A DNA stretch of 64,000 nucleotides from JAJRPT01 sp964465945 (GCA_964465945.1 CAYXMM010000004.1:62001-126000), one strand, 5' to 3'; shown: positions 17,885 to 27,563, counted from the first letter of the stretch. Notes: a model not told the origin generated them from the letters alone. Numbers and translations: made by a program.

Positions 17885-19172
17885 CTTCCCAGTGTAACTC
17901 TTTTCTTAGTTCTAAAATCCAATTTTGAACCAATTCTCGTTGTTTATAGTTTTTAGCTATAATTTCAATGCTTTCATAATCTTCCTCAAAATTCATTTTA
18001 TGTTGAGGGTAAAACTTTTTAAAATAAAATATTTGGAATGCTGGTTTATTTGGGTCGCTACCATAAGCAATCGGGTCTGAAATATCTCCTTCCTTCATAT
18101 CTTTAATTTGCGATTGTATTTGAGTAGGTAAATCTTGTAAAGTTACCTTACCAATTACACCACCAAATCCTTTTGTGTTTTCATCTTCTGAGTATTCTTT
18201 AGCACATTCTTCAAAAGTCTTTTTCTTTTCAGAAACATCATTCTTTATACTCTTTAGTAAATCAACAATTTGCTCTTGATTATTATTACTTCTATTAAAT
18301 TTAATTAAAATATGACGAGTTTTCACTTGGTCAGGTTTCTTTTCTAAAGTTTGAATTATATGGTAACCAAAAGGTGTTTCTATTGGGAGTGAAGTTTCGC
18401 CAGTTGTTAACGCAAAAGCAGCTTTTTCAAAATCAGGAAAAAGCAAACCTTTTTTCACCCAACCAAGTGATCCACCATCATTCTTAGTTGTTTCATCATC
18501 AGAATTATCTTTTGCAAGTTCTTCAAAACTTACTCCTTTCAAAATAGAATCCCTTATTGACTTTGCTAAACTTAAAGCTTTATCTTTAGAGGAGTTGTCA
18601 ATTTTAACATTTATAATGATATGCGAAACTTCATATTGATCTGGGAGATACTTTAATGAATCTTTAAATTTCTCATAAAAGTCTTTAACTTCATTATTTG
18701 TAACACTTAAATCACCAAACTTAGTATAATTTAGTTTCTGTGTGAGGATTTGATTTTTAATTTGGTCTCTAAAATCTAATTTGATTCTACTTAATGTCTT
18801 TCCAAATAATTGTTCTACCCTTGCAACTGATCCATATTGAGACTTCCACATAGTTAATAGTTGATCCCATCTTTGGTCAATTTCTTGGTCTGAAACCTGT
18901 ACCGAATCTTTCTCTGCTTTTTGAATTAATAACTTTTCATCAATCAAAGCATTGAGTATTTCTTTTCTTTTATCTTTATCATAAAAATCAATAGAATTAT
19001 CTTGTTGAATCATCCTTGCGAGTTGAGCATCAATTTCCGAAGATAAAATAATTTCATTACCAACTACAGCAACAATCCTATCTAATGATTGTTTATTCTC
19101 TAATTTCAATTCTTGTGAGAATACTGAAATTGTAAAAACAAAAATAAAGAATATGCTACTTGTAAATTTCAT
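17874..19172 (-). CDS. SurA-like periplasmic peptidyl-prolyl isomerase/chaperone
   Basis: This 432-residue secreted protein (signal MKFTSSIFFIFVFTISVFS) has SurA architecture. An N-terminal SurA_N chaperone domain begins with LDRIVAVVGNEIILSSEIDAQ. Two parvulin (PPIC) domains follow at about residues 180-270 and 283-375, marked by GGSLGWVKKGLLFPDFEKAA and GGVIGKVTLQDLP, then a short C-terminal helix. SurA escorts outer-membrane barrel proteins to the Bam complex. Its start lies inside the end of the upstream PPIC gene (17-base overlap), the last step of the adk-murC operon. The window encodes many predicted barrels that could be clients. Confidence 0.9.
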   Translation of the reverse strand: MKFTSSIFFIFVFTISVFSQELKLENKQSLDRIVAVVGNEIILSSEIDAQLARMIQQDNSIDFYDKDKRKEILNALIDEKLLIQKAEKDSVQVSDQEIDQRWDQLLTMWKSQYGSVARVEQLFGKTLSRIKLDFRDQIKNQILTQKLNYTKFGDLSVTNNEVKDFYEKFKDSLKYLPDQYEVSHIIINVKIDNSSKDKALSLAKSIRDSILKGVSFEELAKDNSDDETTKNDGGSLGWVKKGLLFPDFEKAAFALTTGETSLPIETPFGYHIIQTLEKKPDQVKTRHILIKFNRSNNNQEQIVDLLKSIKNDVSEKKKTFEECAKEYSEDENTKGFGGVIGKVTLQDLPTQIQSQIKDMKEGDISDPIAYGSDPNKPAFQIFYFKKFYPQHKMNFEEDYESIEIIAKNYKQRELVQNWILELRKELHWEVID

Positions 19173-21153
19173 TTATAACTTTATTATTAATAATAACTTG
19201 ATGTTTTTGTCTAACTTTATATAGCCATTCATTTTTTAAATTATTCTGAGTTATTTCTAACACTTTTGGTGAAATAAATGGAAATGCCTCTTCAAAAGTC
19301 ATCACTCTCGGTGAAGATTTTTTAACACACTTAACAAGAGAAAAACCTCTATCTAATTCAATCGGTCCATAAACTTTGTTTAATTCAATTTTTTCTGGAT
19401 CAATTTTCTTTGCTAAAGCATCATTACCAGCGTCTAAAATTCCTCTATAACCTTTTTTCTCTCTAAAACCTTCACGCTGAGTTTCAAGTGATGCCAATGT
19501 TTCAAAGTCTTCCCCATTCGTTAATTTATCAAGCATTATCTGAATATTTTTTTCAGAAAATTGGAATATCTCATATAATTCATATTCCCAATTTGTCTTA
19601 TAATTGCTTTTTGTACTATCATAATAAGTTTTAGCAATACTTGAATCTAATTTATTCTTTTTCCAAACCTCTATATCCTCTGCTTTAAAAAGTAAAGTGC
19701 CATTTTTAAACTCTTCAGACAACGCTGCAAATTCTAGGTAATCTTTTTCTAAATTTTTAGTTGCTAAGTTAAACATTTCTTCTTCAATCATCTTTTTAGT
19801 AGCCAATCCAATACCTTCATCACTTAACACAAACCCTTTTAACTCTCTTTTAGTATTAGATTCATCTATAAAGTTGCTAATTGTATAAAACTTATTATTA
19901 AATGAAAATAATTTCTTGTTATAAAAATCCTTAGGAACACTATCAGCCCATCTATCACCCAAATTTGTTTTAGTAGTATCGAGATACTTTTGAAAATCAT
20001 CTCTTATATTATCAAAAAGCACATAACCAAATGCAGTAGCAAGAGAATCAGTGAAAGTTGCTAAATCATTTTTATAATATACTTTTTTATAAAGTTCTTT
20101 TGCCTTCTTTACTTCTTCATTTGGGTCAATATTTTTCTCTCCATACTTTTTTATTAGATGTAAACCATATCTAGAAACAACAATATCAGAGACCTCATTA
20201 ACTTTTAAAGGTATGAAAGCATCTTCAAATTGTTTATCTAATGGTGAGCCATTATTTTCAAATCCTGTTGCTCGGCTATACCAATAAGAAAACACACCAC
20301 CTGAATCTTTTGTGGATACATCTTCTGAAAATTCTTTAGCTAATTTTTCAAATTCTACACCTTTTTTCAATTCAGATTTAATCATTTTCATTTTATCATA
20401 AGCTTTTAATGTATCCTCTGGAGTAGTTCCATTAAGCTGAACTAAAATGTGACCACCTTTATAGTATTTTCTTTGCTTAATATCAATTAATTTAACTATA
20501 AAATAACCATAGCTTGTTTCAATTACACTCGGATAAACTTCACCAGGTTTAAGAGATAAAAGTGGAATTTCTAAATGCTTTTGTAATTGACCTCCTGTAA
20601 CCCAACTCTCTACCTCTCCACCATTTTTTGACGATTTCAAGTCTTTTGAATATAAGCCAGCAATTTCTCCAAAATCTTCACCTTTCTTAATTCTCGCTAT
20701 TGCTTCAAAAGCTTTTAACTTCGAATTACCTTCAATAGAATCACTATTATATGGAATAATAATATAAGCAAAACGGAATTCTTTCATTCTATTTGCCAAA
20801 ATTTCATTAACATGAGGAGTTTCAAATACTTTATCTAAATAAAATGATTTAGCAATTAAATCTCTATTCATTTTTATTTCATTCAGAACTGAAGTATCAT
20901 TTAAAAAACCCTTATCTATTGCGTCCAATACTTTTAATTTATAATCAGTATATAAATTTAGAAAATTATTAAACTCTTTTTTATTCAAAGAAAGTAATCC
21001 TTTGTCGCTATTATTCAAATTCTTCTCATAAGCGTGTTTAAGCTCACCCAAAGTTACTTTATCTTTTCCAATTTCAATTACAACACTTTTATCATTGAAA
21101 CTAAATAAAGAATTTACATAAAATAACACAATTAAAGCTATAAAAAACTTCAT
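19156..21153 (-). CDS. Multi-domain PPIC-type peptidyl-prolyl isomerase
   Basis: This 665-residue exported protein (signal MKFFIALIVLFYVNSLFS) has an N-terminal SurA-like helical region. Two consecutive parvulin domains follow, with GGEVESWVTGGQLQKHLEIP and later STKDSGGVFSYWYSRATGF. A third, degenerate isomerase-like region near the C-terminus carries LTNGEDFETLASLETQ, RGILDAGNDALAKKI and FSLVKCVKKSSPRVMTFEEA. It is a periplasmic folding factor by family. It sits between murC (1-base TAATG overlap, with a GGAGA Shine-Dalgarno) and the SurA-like gene. Having two parvulin chaperones of different size in tandem resembles the PpiD/SurA pairs of Bacteroidota. Confidence 0.88.
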   Translation of the reverse strand: MKFFIALIVLFYVNSLFSFNDKSVVIEIGKDKVTLGELKHAYEKNLNNSDKGLLSLNKKEFNNFLNLYTDYKLKVLDAIDKGFLNDTSVLNEIKMNRDLIAKSFYLDKVFETPHVNEILANRMKEFRFAYIIIPYNSDSIEGNSKLKAFEAIARIKKGEDFGEIAGLYSKDLKSSKNGGEVESWVTGGQLQKHLEIPLLSLKPGEVYPSVIETSYGYFIVKLIDIKQRKYYKGGHILVQLNGTTPEDTLKAYDKMKMIKSELKKGVEFEKLAKEFSEDVSTKDSGGVFSYWYSRATGFENNGSPLDKQFEDAFIPLKVNEVSDIVVSRYGLHLIKKYGEKNIDPNEEVKKAKELYKKVYYKNDLATFTDSLATAFGYVLFDNIRDDFQKYLDTTKTNLGDRWADSVPKDFYNKKLFSFNNKFYTISNFIDESNTKRELKGFVLSDEGIGLATKKMIEEEMFNLATKNLEKDYLEFAALSEEFKNGTLLFKAEDIEVWKKNKLDSSIAKTYYDSTKSNYKTNWEYELYEIFQFSEKNIQIMLDKLTNGEDFETLASLETQREGFREKKGYRGILDAGNDALAKKIDPEKIELNKVYGPIELDRGFSLVKCVKKSSPRVMTFEEAFPFISPKVLEITQNNLKNEWLYKVRQKHQVIINNKVINEIYK

Positions 21154-22532
21154 TATAAATCTCCACTTTGTTTTATTAAATTTTCACCAATTTTCCAAAT
21201 ATTACCAGCCCCCATAGTTATAAGAATATCGCCTTCTTTAAGCTTACTTTTCACAACATCTTCAATCATTGAATTATCTGAAACATAATGTACATTCTTA
21301 TGTCCAAACTGAATAGCAGAATCAGCAATTAACTTACCTGTTACACCTTCTATTGGCAATTCTCGTGCTGGATAGACATCAGTTATTATAATCTCATCAG
21401 CTTCATCAAATGATTTTGCGAATTCAAGGTATTGGTCTCTTGTTCTTGTATAAGTATGTGGTTGAAAAAGACAGACAATTCTATTATCAAAACTATCTCT
21501 AGCACCTTTTAAGCACGCTTTCACTTCTGAAGGATGATGTGCATAATCATCTATAATCCTTACTCCGTGATAATATCCTTTATCTTCAAATCTTCTAAAC
21601 ACACCTGAGAACTTTTCTAATGCTGTTTGAATAGTATTAAAATCAATTCCCATCATTCTTGCAACTGAAGTGCTAGCTAAAGCATTTTTCAAATTATACT
21701 CGCCAGGTATACGAATTTTAATACTTCCAAGTTTCTTTCCGAACTCATATACTTCGCAACTTGCCTCTCTGTTATGATAAACAGGGGTTTCGCCTCTAAA
21801 ATCACAATTTCTATTAAAACCAAAAGTTACAAACTTTTTATTTAATTTCGGAAGTATATTTTTTACTCCATTATCATCAAGACCTAATGATACAAAGCCA
21901 TAAAAAGGAACTTTATTAGCAAACTCAGAAAATGTAGATTCAATATCTTCTACATCACGGTATACATCTAAATGTTCAGATTCTATATTATTTATAACAG
22001 AAATTGTTGGTGTTAATTGAAGAAATGATCTATCAAACTCATCTGCTTCAAGCACAGTCCATTCTCCACTTCCCAATCTTGCATTTGTTCCACCTAAATC
22101 GCTTAGTCTTCCTCCAACAATCACAGTCGGGTCAATACCAGCTTCAATTAAAATTAATGATAACATTGAAGTAGTAGTTGTTTTTCCGTGAGTCCCAGCC
22201 ACACCAATACTATAATTTAGTCTTGAAACTTCCGCTAACATTTCAGCTCTTCTAATCAATGGAATTTTATGTTCTCTGGCATAAGTAGTTTCAGGATTAT
22301 CAACAATATTGACTGCACTTGAATATACTACCACCTCTGCATCTTTAATATTTTCTGCAGAGTGACCTATATATATTACTGCACCTTTTGAAATTAAATA
22401 ATCAGTATTTTGGGAACTTGACATATCAGAACCAGAAACCTCAAATCCTTGCTTTAATAATATTTCAGCAATCCCTGACATTCCAATACCGCCAATTCCA
22501 ACAAAATGTATTTTTTTAGTTGATTTAAACAT
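21153..22532 (-). CDS. murC: UDP-N-acetylmuramate--L-alanine ligase MurC
   Basis: MurC adds L-Ala to UDP-MurNAc using ATP, the first amino acid of the peptidoglycan stem. The 459-residue protein has the N-terminal UDP-MurNAc-binding fold (HFVGIGGIGMSGIAEIL, residues 9-25) and the Mur ligase P-loop GTHGKTT (113-119). The central motif (VLEADEFDRSFLQL), NIESEHLDVY and the C-terminal domain (RIIDDYAHHPSEV, FQPHTYTRT) are all present. Length is normal. In many genomes murC lies next to murG, ftsQ or ddl. Here it is instead flanked by a transposase-derived gene 2 bases upstream and a PPIC chaperone downstream. Confidence 0.97.
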   Translation of the reverse strand: MFKSTKKIHFVGIGGIGMSGIAEILLKQGFEVSGSDMSSSQNTDYLISKGAVIYIGHSAENIKDAEVVVYSSAVNIVDNPETTYAREHKIPLIRRAEMLAEVSRLNYSIGVAGTHGKTTTTSMLSLILIEAGIDPTVIVGGRLSDLGGTNARLGSGEWTVLEADEFDRSFLQLTPTISVINNIESEHLDVYRDVEDIESTFSEFANKVPFYGFVSLGLDDNGVKNILPKLNKKFVTFGFNRNCDFRGETPVYHNREASCEVYEFGKKLGSIKIRIPGEYNLKNALASTSVARMMGIDFNTIQTALEKFSGVFRRFEDKGYYHGVRIIDDYAHHPSEVKACLKGARDSFDNRIVCLFQPHTYTRTRDQYLEFAKSFDEADEIIITDVYPARELPIEGVTGKLIADSAIQFGHKNVHYVSDNSMIEDVVKSKLKEGDILITMGAGNIWKIGENLIKQSGDL

Positions 22533-22534
22533 AA

Positions 22535-23656
22535 TTATCTTGAAAATATATTTTTTTTATCACATTTTGAACTTACATTAGGAACATTTACAAAACGAGT
22601 TCCGAGTTCATATACAAATTTTTTAAGTTTTTCTTCTGAAATTGTTTTTTTATTAAATTTTTCATTATTTGAGAATTTCTCAAAATTAATATTAGTTATT
22701 TCTCTTAAATAATAATCTAATCTATTGAACCCACACTGCAATTTTTTCACCATATTATATGAAATCCAACCATTTATTAATGGCGATGGTTCACATTTTA
22801 TCATGTGAAATTTTTCAAATCTATCTTTAAAATCAAGAAGCAAAGTATCACTCGAATTAAGAGATAAATCACATCTTTTCTCAATTTCTTTGATAAAATC
22901 ATTGCTAAATGAAGTCATATACCCTTCAAATGAATTATCAAATTCATTTATTTTATTTTCTAAAACTTTATTATCAAACTCATAAAAAGTTCTAATTGCA
23001 TCTGAAATTAACCTATGTTTTATAGGGTCTTTTTTTAAGCATAAACAAATTTCTTTCTGTCTTGATGCTTTTAATAAGTTAGTAAATCTTTTAGAATCAG
23101 GGTAATTCTCCTGCAAACTTTCCTCTATAGATGCATCAATTTTACTAACAAAGTTTTTAACTTTTATACGTCTCTTAGACATTTTAGTTATTAATTTCTC
23201 CCAAACATCACTTTTGTTAGAAATTGAGACTTCATAAGAAAGAACAAACGAAGAAACAGAATCAATTGCTAAAGCAAGAAAATTATTATTACATTCTTCA
23301 TGATTACAATGACAAGAGAAATTCTGTCCTACAAGATACACAATCTCATGTTCTTTTTGTTGAACAATATCACTTATATAATCTTCCCAATTTGGAAGAT
23401 TCTCTAAGAACAAACGAATAGTTTTATTAATTTTTTGTGGAGAAGAATTAAAGAAAGGAACTAATTTTCTTGTTGAAAAACCATCAAAATATTTTGAAAC
23501 AAGATCAACATCAGAAGGTCTATCAATTAATTCTTTGTTTGACACCCAAGTTTTTGAGCATAAATTACATTTTAAACGTGGCACACCAGTCTTAGTTTTA
23601 CCAAATTTTATAATTTGATTACCATCACAATATAAACATTTATCAAACTTTTTCAT
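22535..23656 (-). CDS. Transposase-derived zinc-ribbon protein, probably domesticated
   Basis: This 373-residue protein starts with an IS1/InsA-type zinc ribbon: two CxxC pairs (CLYC and CNLC) flanking KFGKTKTGVPRLKC. A helical DNA-binding-like region follows. A DDE transposase-like core comes next, recognisable by FLALAIDSVSSFVLSYEVS and the start of a following strand with KIDAS. Where the first catalytic Asp-Glu is expected the sequence reads VYLVGQNF, and the second motif reads SKIDAS rather than TDG. Catalysis is therefore doubtful. A second Cys/His cluster (CHCNHEEC) is inserted after the first strand. The gene fits between adk (21 bases) and murC (2 bases) with no room for terminal inverted repeats. 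Function unknown; a DNA-binding role is inferred. Confidence 0.7.
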   Translation of the reverse strand: MKKFDKCLYCDGNQIIKFGKTKTGVPRLKCNLCSKTWVSNKELIDRPSDVDLVSKYFDGFSTRKLVPFFNSSPQKINKTIRLFLENLPNWEDYISDIVQQKEHEIVYLVGQNFSCHCNHEECNNNFLALAIDSVSSFVLSYEVSISNKSDVWEKLITKMSKRRIKVKNFVSKIDASIEESLQENYPDSKRFTNLLKASRQKEICLCLKKDPIKHRLISDAIRTFYEFDNKVLENKINEFDNSFEGYMTSFSNDFIKEIEKRCDLSLNSSDTLLLDFKDRFEKFHMIKCEPSPLINGWISYNMVKKLQCGFNRLDYYLREITNINFEKFSNNEKFNKKTISEEKLKKFVYELGTRFVNVPNVSSKCDKKNIFSR

Positions 23657-23677
23657 TAATTCTAAAACGAATAACTC

Positions 23678-24346
23678 CTAATTTGCTTTTAAATTTTCTG
23701 TTTTTAATAAGGTATCAAGAACGTTTTGTATACGCTTATAAACATCAACCAACTTTCCTGTCCCATCTATTTTAAATGCAACCTTTTTGTTTTTATAGTA
23801 ATCAATTAATGGCTTAGTTTCATTTTCATAAATATTTAGTCGTCTCAGAACTGTCTCTTCTTTATCATCATCTCTCTGATATAAATCATCAGGGTTAATA
23901 TTATCAGCTTCCGTTGGTGGATTGTAAATAATATGGAATGACTTTCCAGTTTTTCTACAAACTCGTCTTCCTGATAACCGCTTAACTAATTCATCTTTGG
24001 GTACATCTAATACCAAAACCCCATCTAATCGATCCCCTCTTTCGCTTAACATTTTGTCTAATATTACTGCCTGCCCAATAGTTCTCGGAAAACCATCGAG
24101 TAAATATCCATTTTCCAAATCAGAATAATCGAGCTCTTTTTTAATCATTTCAATAATAACATCATCAGGTACTAAATTGCCATCATGAATATATCTTTCA
24201 GCTATTGCTCCTAATTCAGTTTTTTGTCTAATATGAGACCTTAACATATCACCAGTTGATATTTGAATAACTCCATAGTCCCTCATTAAACGCTGTGCTT
24301 GCGTTCCTTTACCAGCACCTGGAGGACCTAAGAAAATTAAGTTCAT
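23678..24346 (-). CDS. adk: Adenylate kinase
   Basis: Adenylate kinase interconverts ATP + AMP and 2 ADP. The 222-residue protein has the P-loop GPPGAGKGT (residues 7-15), the AMP-binding segment STGDMLRSHI, the GFPRTIGQA motif and a long-form LID (GRRVCRKTGKSFHIIYNPP to DDLYQRDDDKEETV). The LID lacks the four Cys residues of zinc-binding forms, so it is of the non-zinc type. It is the first gene of the operon leading through the transposase-derived gene to murC. A good promoter lies upstream (TTG, 20-base spacer, TAGTTTTG at 24389-24382). Confidence 0.97.
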   Translation of the reverse strand: MNLIFLGPPGAGKGTQAQRLMRDYGVIQISTGDMLRSHIRQKTELGAIAERYIHDGNLVPDDVIIEMIKKELDYSDLENGYLLDGFPRTIGQAVILDKMLSERGDRLDGVLVLDVPKDELVKRLSGRRVCRKTGKSFHIIYNPPTEADNINPDDLYQRDDDKEETVLRRLNIYENETKPLIDYYKNKKVAFKIDGTGKLVDVYKRIQNVLDTLLKTENLKAN

Positions 24347-24366
24347 AGATTTCCATTAATTTTTAT

Positions 24367-24374
24367 TAATTTTG
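24367..24374 (+). promoter_or_regulatory. -7-like box for the DUF3078 gene
   Basis: TAATTTTG on the plus strand sits 62 bases ahead of the DUF3078 ATG, inside the leader of adk on the other strand. No TTG lies at the expected distance upstream, so the match is partial. Confidence 0.35.
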
Positions 24375-24381
24375 ACTTTAT

Positions 24382-24413
24382 CAAAACTACAAAATTAAAT
24401 ATTAAAATACAAA
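24382..24413 (-). promoter_or_regulatory. adk: Bacteroidota-type promoter of adk
   Basis: On the minus strand, TTTTG at 24414-24410 is followed by 20 bases and TAGTTTTG at 24389-24382. This leaves about 30 bases of leader before the adk ATG at 24346. An alternative -7 box (TAATTTTG, 24397-24390) lies directly beside it. Confidence 0.6.
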
Positions 24414-24436
24414 ATAACTAATATATAGGAAAAAAT

Positions 24437-25312
24437 ATGATAAGAAATATTATTCTTTTAGTTCTATGTTTACCAATTTCATTTCTACAAGCTCAAAATG
24501 ATACAACTTATTGGTCAAAAGGTGGAGATTTTAGTATCCAACTCAATCAATCATATTTTGAAAATTGGGCAGCAGGTGGTGAAAAATCATGGGCGATGGG
24601 AAGTATTCTCAATGGGTTTGCAAAATATAACGACGGAACTCACTCTTGGGATAACACTTTGTTTGTTGGGCTTGGTTATATCAACACAAATTCCAAAGGA
24701 ACTAGAAAAACCGACGATAAGATTGAATTAAACTCTAAATATGGTAGAAAAGCATTTAATAATGTTTCTTATGCTGCTCAATTAAACTTCAAAACTCAAA
24801 TGTTTGAAGGTTATAATTACCAGAATACAGGAGATATCAGAATTTCTGATTTTATGGCACCCGCCTATTTAAACTTATCTGCTGGTTTGGACTATAAGCC
24901 AAGCGATAACTTTTCTATATATTACTCGCCAGTTTCAGGCAGGGTGATTTTTGTTTTAGATGACTCTCTTTCAAGTGTAGGAAGCTTTGGGGTGAATCCT
25001 AACCAAAAAATTAGACCCGAGTTAGGTTCTTATTTTGTACTAAGAACTAAATATGAAGTAGTACAAAACGTAACTTATCAAACAAAGTTAGATTTATTCT
25101 GGAACTACACTCCAAAAGAAGAAAAAGAACTTATGAATATCGACGTTATGTGGGATAACTCAATTTTTATGAAAGTAAATTCATGGTTAAGTGTAATTTT
25201 TACAGCAAATATAATCTATGACCATGATATATATAAAATAGATTCAAAAAATAAAAAACAATGGTTACAACTTAAACAAACATTAGGAATTGGAGTAACT
25301 TTCAAATATTAA
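24437..25312 (+). CDS. DUF3078 outer-membrane-type protein
   Basis: This 291-residue protein with a signal peptide (MIRNIILLVLCLPISFLQA) carries the DUF3078 hallmark. It begins TTYWSKGGDFSIQLNQSYF and continues ENWAAGGEKSWAMGS, followed by regular amphipathic strands to a terminal strand (LGIGVTFKY). It is common in Bacteroidota and probably an outer-membrane barrel; no function is known. It has an AGGA-like ribosome site 6-10 bases ahead of the ATG, and a TAATTTTG box at 24367-24374 that overlaps the divergent adk promoter region. It is transcribed in the same direction as the heme-uptake operon but separated by 67 bases. Confidence 0.85.
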   Translation: MIRNIILLVLCLPISFLQAQNDTTYWSKGGDFSIQLNQSYFENWAAGGEKSWAMGSILNGFAKYNDGTHSWDNTLFVGLGYINTNSKGTRKTDDKIELNSKYGRKAFNNVSYAAQLNFKTQMFEGYNYQNTGDIRISDFMAPAYLNLSAGLDYKPSDNFSIYYSPVSGRVIFVLDDSLSSVGSFGVNPNQKIRPELGSYFVLRTKYEVVQNVTYQTKLDLFWNYTPKEEKELMNIDVMWDNSIFMKVNSWLSVIFTANIIYDHDIYKIDSKNKKQWLQLKQTLGIGVTFKY

Positions 25313-25367
25313 AAAACACACTTTTTGACAGAATAGCAATAAAAAATAAATAAGACTAAAATAATCT

Positions 25368-25375
25368 TAATTTTG
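25368..25375 (+). promoter_or_regulatory. -7-like box ending 4 bases before the FecA-like receptor ATG
   Basis: TAATTTTG is followed by AATT and the ATG at 25380. This suggests a leaderless heme/iron operon message. No good -33 TTG is present at 17-23 bases. No Fur-box-like inverted repeat was recognised nearby. Confidence 0.4.
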
Positions 25376-25379
25376 AATT

Positions 25380-27548
25380 ATGAAATTGATAATTCTATTA
25401 TTTTGTTGTTTTAGTCTTGTTTTGTCTAATCAAACCGACACAACAATTTATCATTTAGAAAGTTTAAATATAAATAGTCAAAATAGCAATTTTGATTTAG
25501 AACGACTTCTACCAGTTGAAAATGCAGCTATTTATGCTGGTAAAAAAACAGAAGTTATTAATATGTCAAAAGTGCTTGGTAACATTGCTAACAACAACTC
25601 ACGCCAAATCTTTGCAAAAATATCAGGTTTAAATATATGGGAAGGTGAAGGTGGTGGCTTGCAATTATCAATCGGTGGTAGAGGACTCTCTCCTCAACGA
25701 GTTTCTAATTTTAACACAAGACAAAATGGTTATGATATTTCAGCAGATGCTTTAGGCTATCCGGAGAGCTACTATACTCCACCGATGGAATCAATTGATA
25801 GAATTGAGATTGTGAGAGGTGCGGCATCTCTACAATATGGTACTCAATTCGGCGGATTCTTAAACTTCAAACTACAACAACCTGAGCATAATCAAAAACT
25901 TGCAATTCAAAGTCGACAGACTGGTGGCTCTTTTGGATTGCTAAATACTTTTAATTCAGTTAAAACAAGTTTCAAAAACTTGTCTATTTATTCATACTTT
26001 CATTTTAAAAGAGGTGATGGTTGGAGAGATTACTCTAATTTTAGTCAAACTGGTGCGCATTTAAATATGAAATACTTTGTAAATGATAAGTTTTCTATAA
26101 ATTTTGAATATACAAAAATGTATTATTTATCAAGACAGCCAGGTGGTTTAACTGATTTAGAATTTCAAAAAAATCCTATAAACTCATACAGAAAACGTAA
26201 TTGGTTTGAAGTTGATTGGAATTTATTTTCAAATACAATTGATTTTAAAATTAATAACAACTTAAAATTAAACATTAGAAATTTTGGATTAATTGCATCA
26301 AGGAACTCGTTAGGTATATTAGAACGACCTGATAGAATGGATATTGGAGGCAATAGAGATTTAATTAAAGGCGAATACAATAACTTTGGAAATGAAACAA
26401 GATTGCTATATAATTATAATTTTTTTAACTTACCTCAAGTTTTAATTGCTGGTGTTCGACTATATAAAGGCTTAACCTATCAATATCAAGGTTTAGGAAG
26501 CGATAAAGACGATGCAAATTTTAATATGCTCAATAACAATATGAACTATCAATTCCCTGGATATAACATATCATACTTTTTTGAACATTTAATAAATATT
26601 ACAAACAAACTATCAATCACACCTGGATTTAGAATTGAAAAAATAGTTACGAATGCAAATGGATATTATACTAAAAACGAAAAAGATTTAGCAGGAAATA
26701 TCATTTCTTCGCAGATAATTAATGAAGACAAGAATAAATCAAGAAACTTCGCTCTCTTTGGTTTAGGTATATCTTATAACTTAAATAATGATAATGAGGT
26801 ATATACTAATTTCTCACAAAATTATAGAGCAATAAATTTCTCCGATATTAGAGTTTCAAATCCAAATTTTAGAATAGACCCTAATTTAAAAGATGACAAT
26901 GGCTGGACTTATGATTTTGGTTTAAGAGGAAAATTTGAAGACATAATAAACTATGATTTTACTTTATTTTATGTTCAATATAATGGTAAAATTGGCGAAA
27001 TATTTAAAACAGATTCAACTACTTTTGTACCATTTCGAGAAAGAACAAATATTTCCGATGCAAGAACTTACGGATTAGAATCAGTTGTCGAAATTAATTT
27101 GCTAAAAATATTAAGAATTGAAGCAAATTCAGGACTTTTTTACTTTATAAATTTCTCTTACATTGATGCAAAATATATCAATTCTAAAAGCAATAATGTA
27201 GAAAATAAAAATGTGGAACTTTCCCCAAATGTTATATTAAAAACTGGACTTAATTACAAAAACAATAACTATCAAGCTAATATTCAAGCGTCATATATGA
27301 GTGAACAATATACGGAAGCAACAAACACTCGTGTTTCTTCAAACGCTATTTATGGTATTATTCCGTCATATTTAGTCTTGGATTTCAGTTTAAAACATAT
27401 TGGAAGTTTTTTTACTATTGAAGGAGGAATAAATAACTTGCTTAATCAAATGTATTTTACAAGAAGAGCTGTAGGTTATCCAGGTCCTGGTATTATTCCA
27501 TCTGATGGGATTAATTTTTATTTGAATATAAATTTTTTAATTAACTAA
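25380..27548 (+). CDS. TonB-dependent receptor (FecA-like)
   Basis: This 722-residue outer-membrane receptor has a signal peptide (MKLIILLFCCFSLVLS). Its plug domain includes NNSRQIFAKISGLNIWEG, SIGGRGLSPQRVSNFNTRQN and IDRIEIVRGAASLQYGTQFG. The barrel ends in a typical C-terminal strand (INFYLNINFLIN). The plug most resembles FecA-type receptors for ferric citrate or siderophores; the ligand cannot be told. There is no N-terminal carboxypeptidase-like domain. It is the first gene of a heme/iron operon with the HmuY-like and HmuR-like genes (gap of 15 bases to the next). A TAATTTTG box at 25368-25375 ends 4 bases before the ATG. Confidence 0.92.
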   Translation: MKLIILLFCCFSLVLSNQTDTTIYHLESLNINSQNSNFDLERLLPVENAAIYAGKKTEVINMSKVLGNIANNNSRQIFAKISGLNIWEGEGGGLQLSIGGRGLSPQRVSNFNTRQNGYDISADALGYPESYYTPPMESIDRIEIVRGAASLQYGTQFGGFLNFKLQQPEHNQKLAIQSRQTGGSFGLLNTFNSVKTSFKNLSIYSYFHFKRGDGWRDYSNFSQTGAHLNMKYFVNDKFSINFEYTKMYYLSRQPGGLTDLEFQKNPINSYRKRNWFEVDWNLFSNTIDFKINNNLKLNIRNFGLIASRNSLGILERPDRMDIGGNRDLIKGEYNNFGNETRLLYNYNFFNLPQVLIAGVRLYKGLTYQYQGLGSDKDDANFNMLNNNMNYQFPGYNISYFFEHLINITNKLSITPGFRIEKIVTNANGYYTKNEKDLAGNIISSQIINEDKNKSRNFALFGLGISYNLNNDNEVYTNFSQNYRAINFSDIRVSNPNFRIDPNLKDDNGWTYDFGLRGKFEDIINYDFTLFYVQYNGKIGEIFKTDSTTFVPFRERTNISDARTYGLESVVEINLLKILRIEANSGLFYFINFSYIDAKYINSKSNNVENKNVELSPNVILKTGLNYKNNNYQANIQASYMSEQYTEATNTRVSSNAIYGIIPSYLVLDFSLKHIGSFFTIEGGINNLLNQMYFTRRAVGYPGPGIIPSDGINFYLNINFLIN

Positions 27549-27563
27549 TTTCAAGGATTGTAA

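Noticed and set aside
22535..23656. Complete insertion sequence between murC and adk
   Set aside because: Only 2 and 21 bases flank the frame, there are no terminal inverted repeats or target duplications, and the catalytic motifs look degraded.
24382..24437. Fur or similar operator near the adk/DUF3078 intergenic region
   Set aside because: Only AT-rich promoter boxes are visible; no convincing inverted repeat of the right length.
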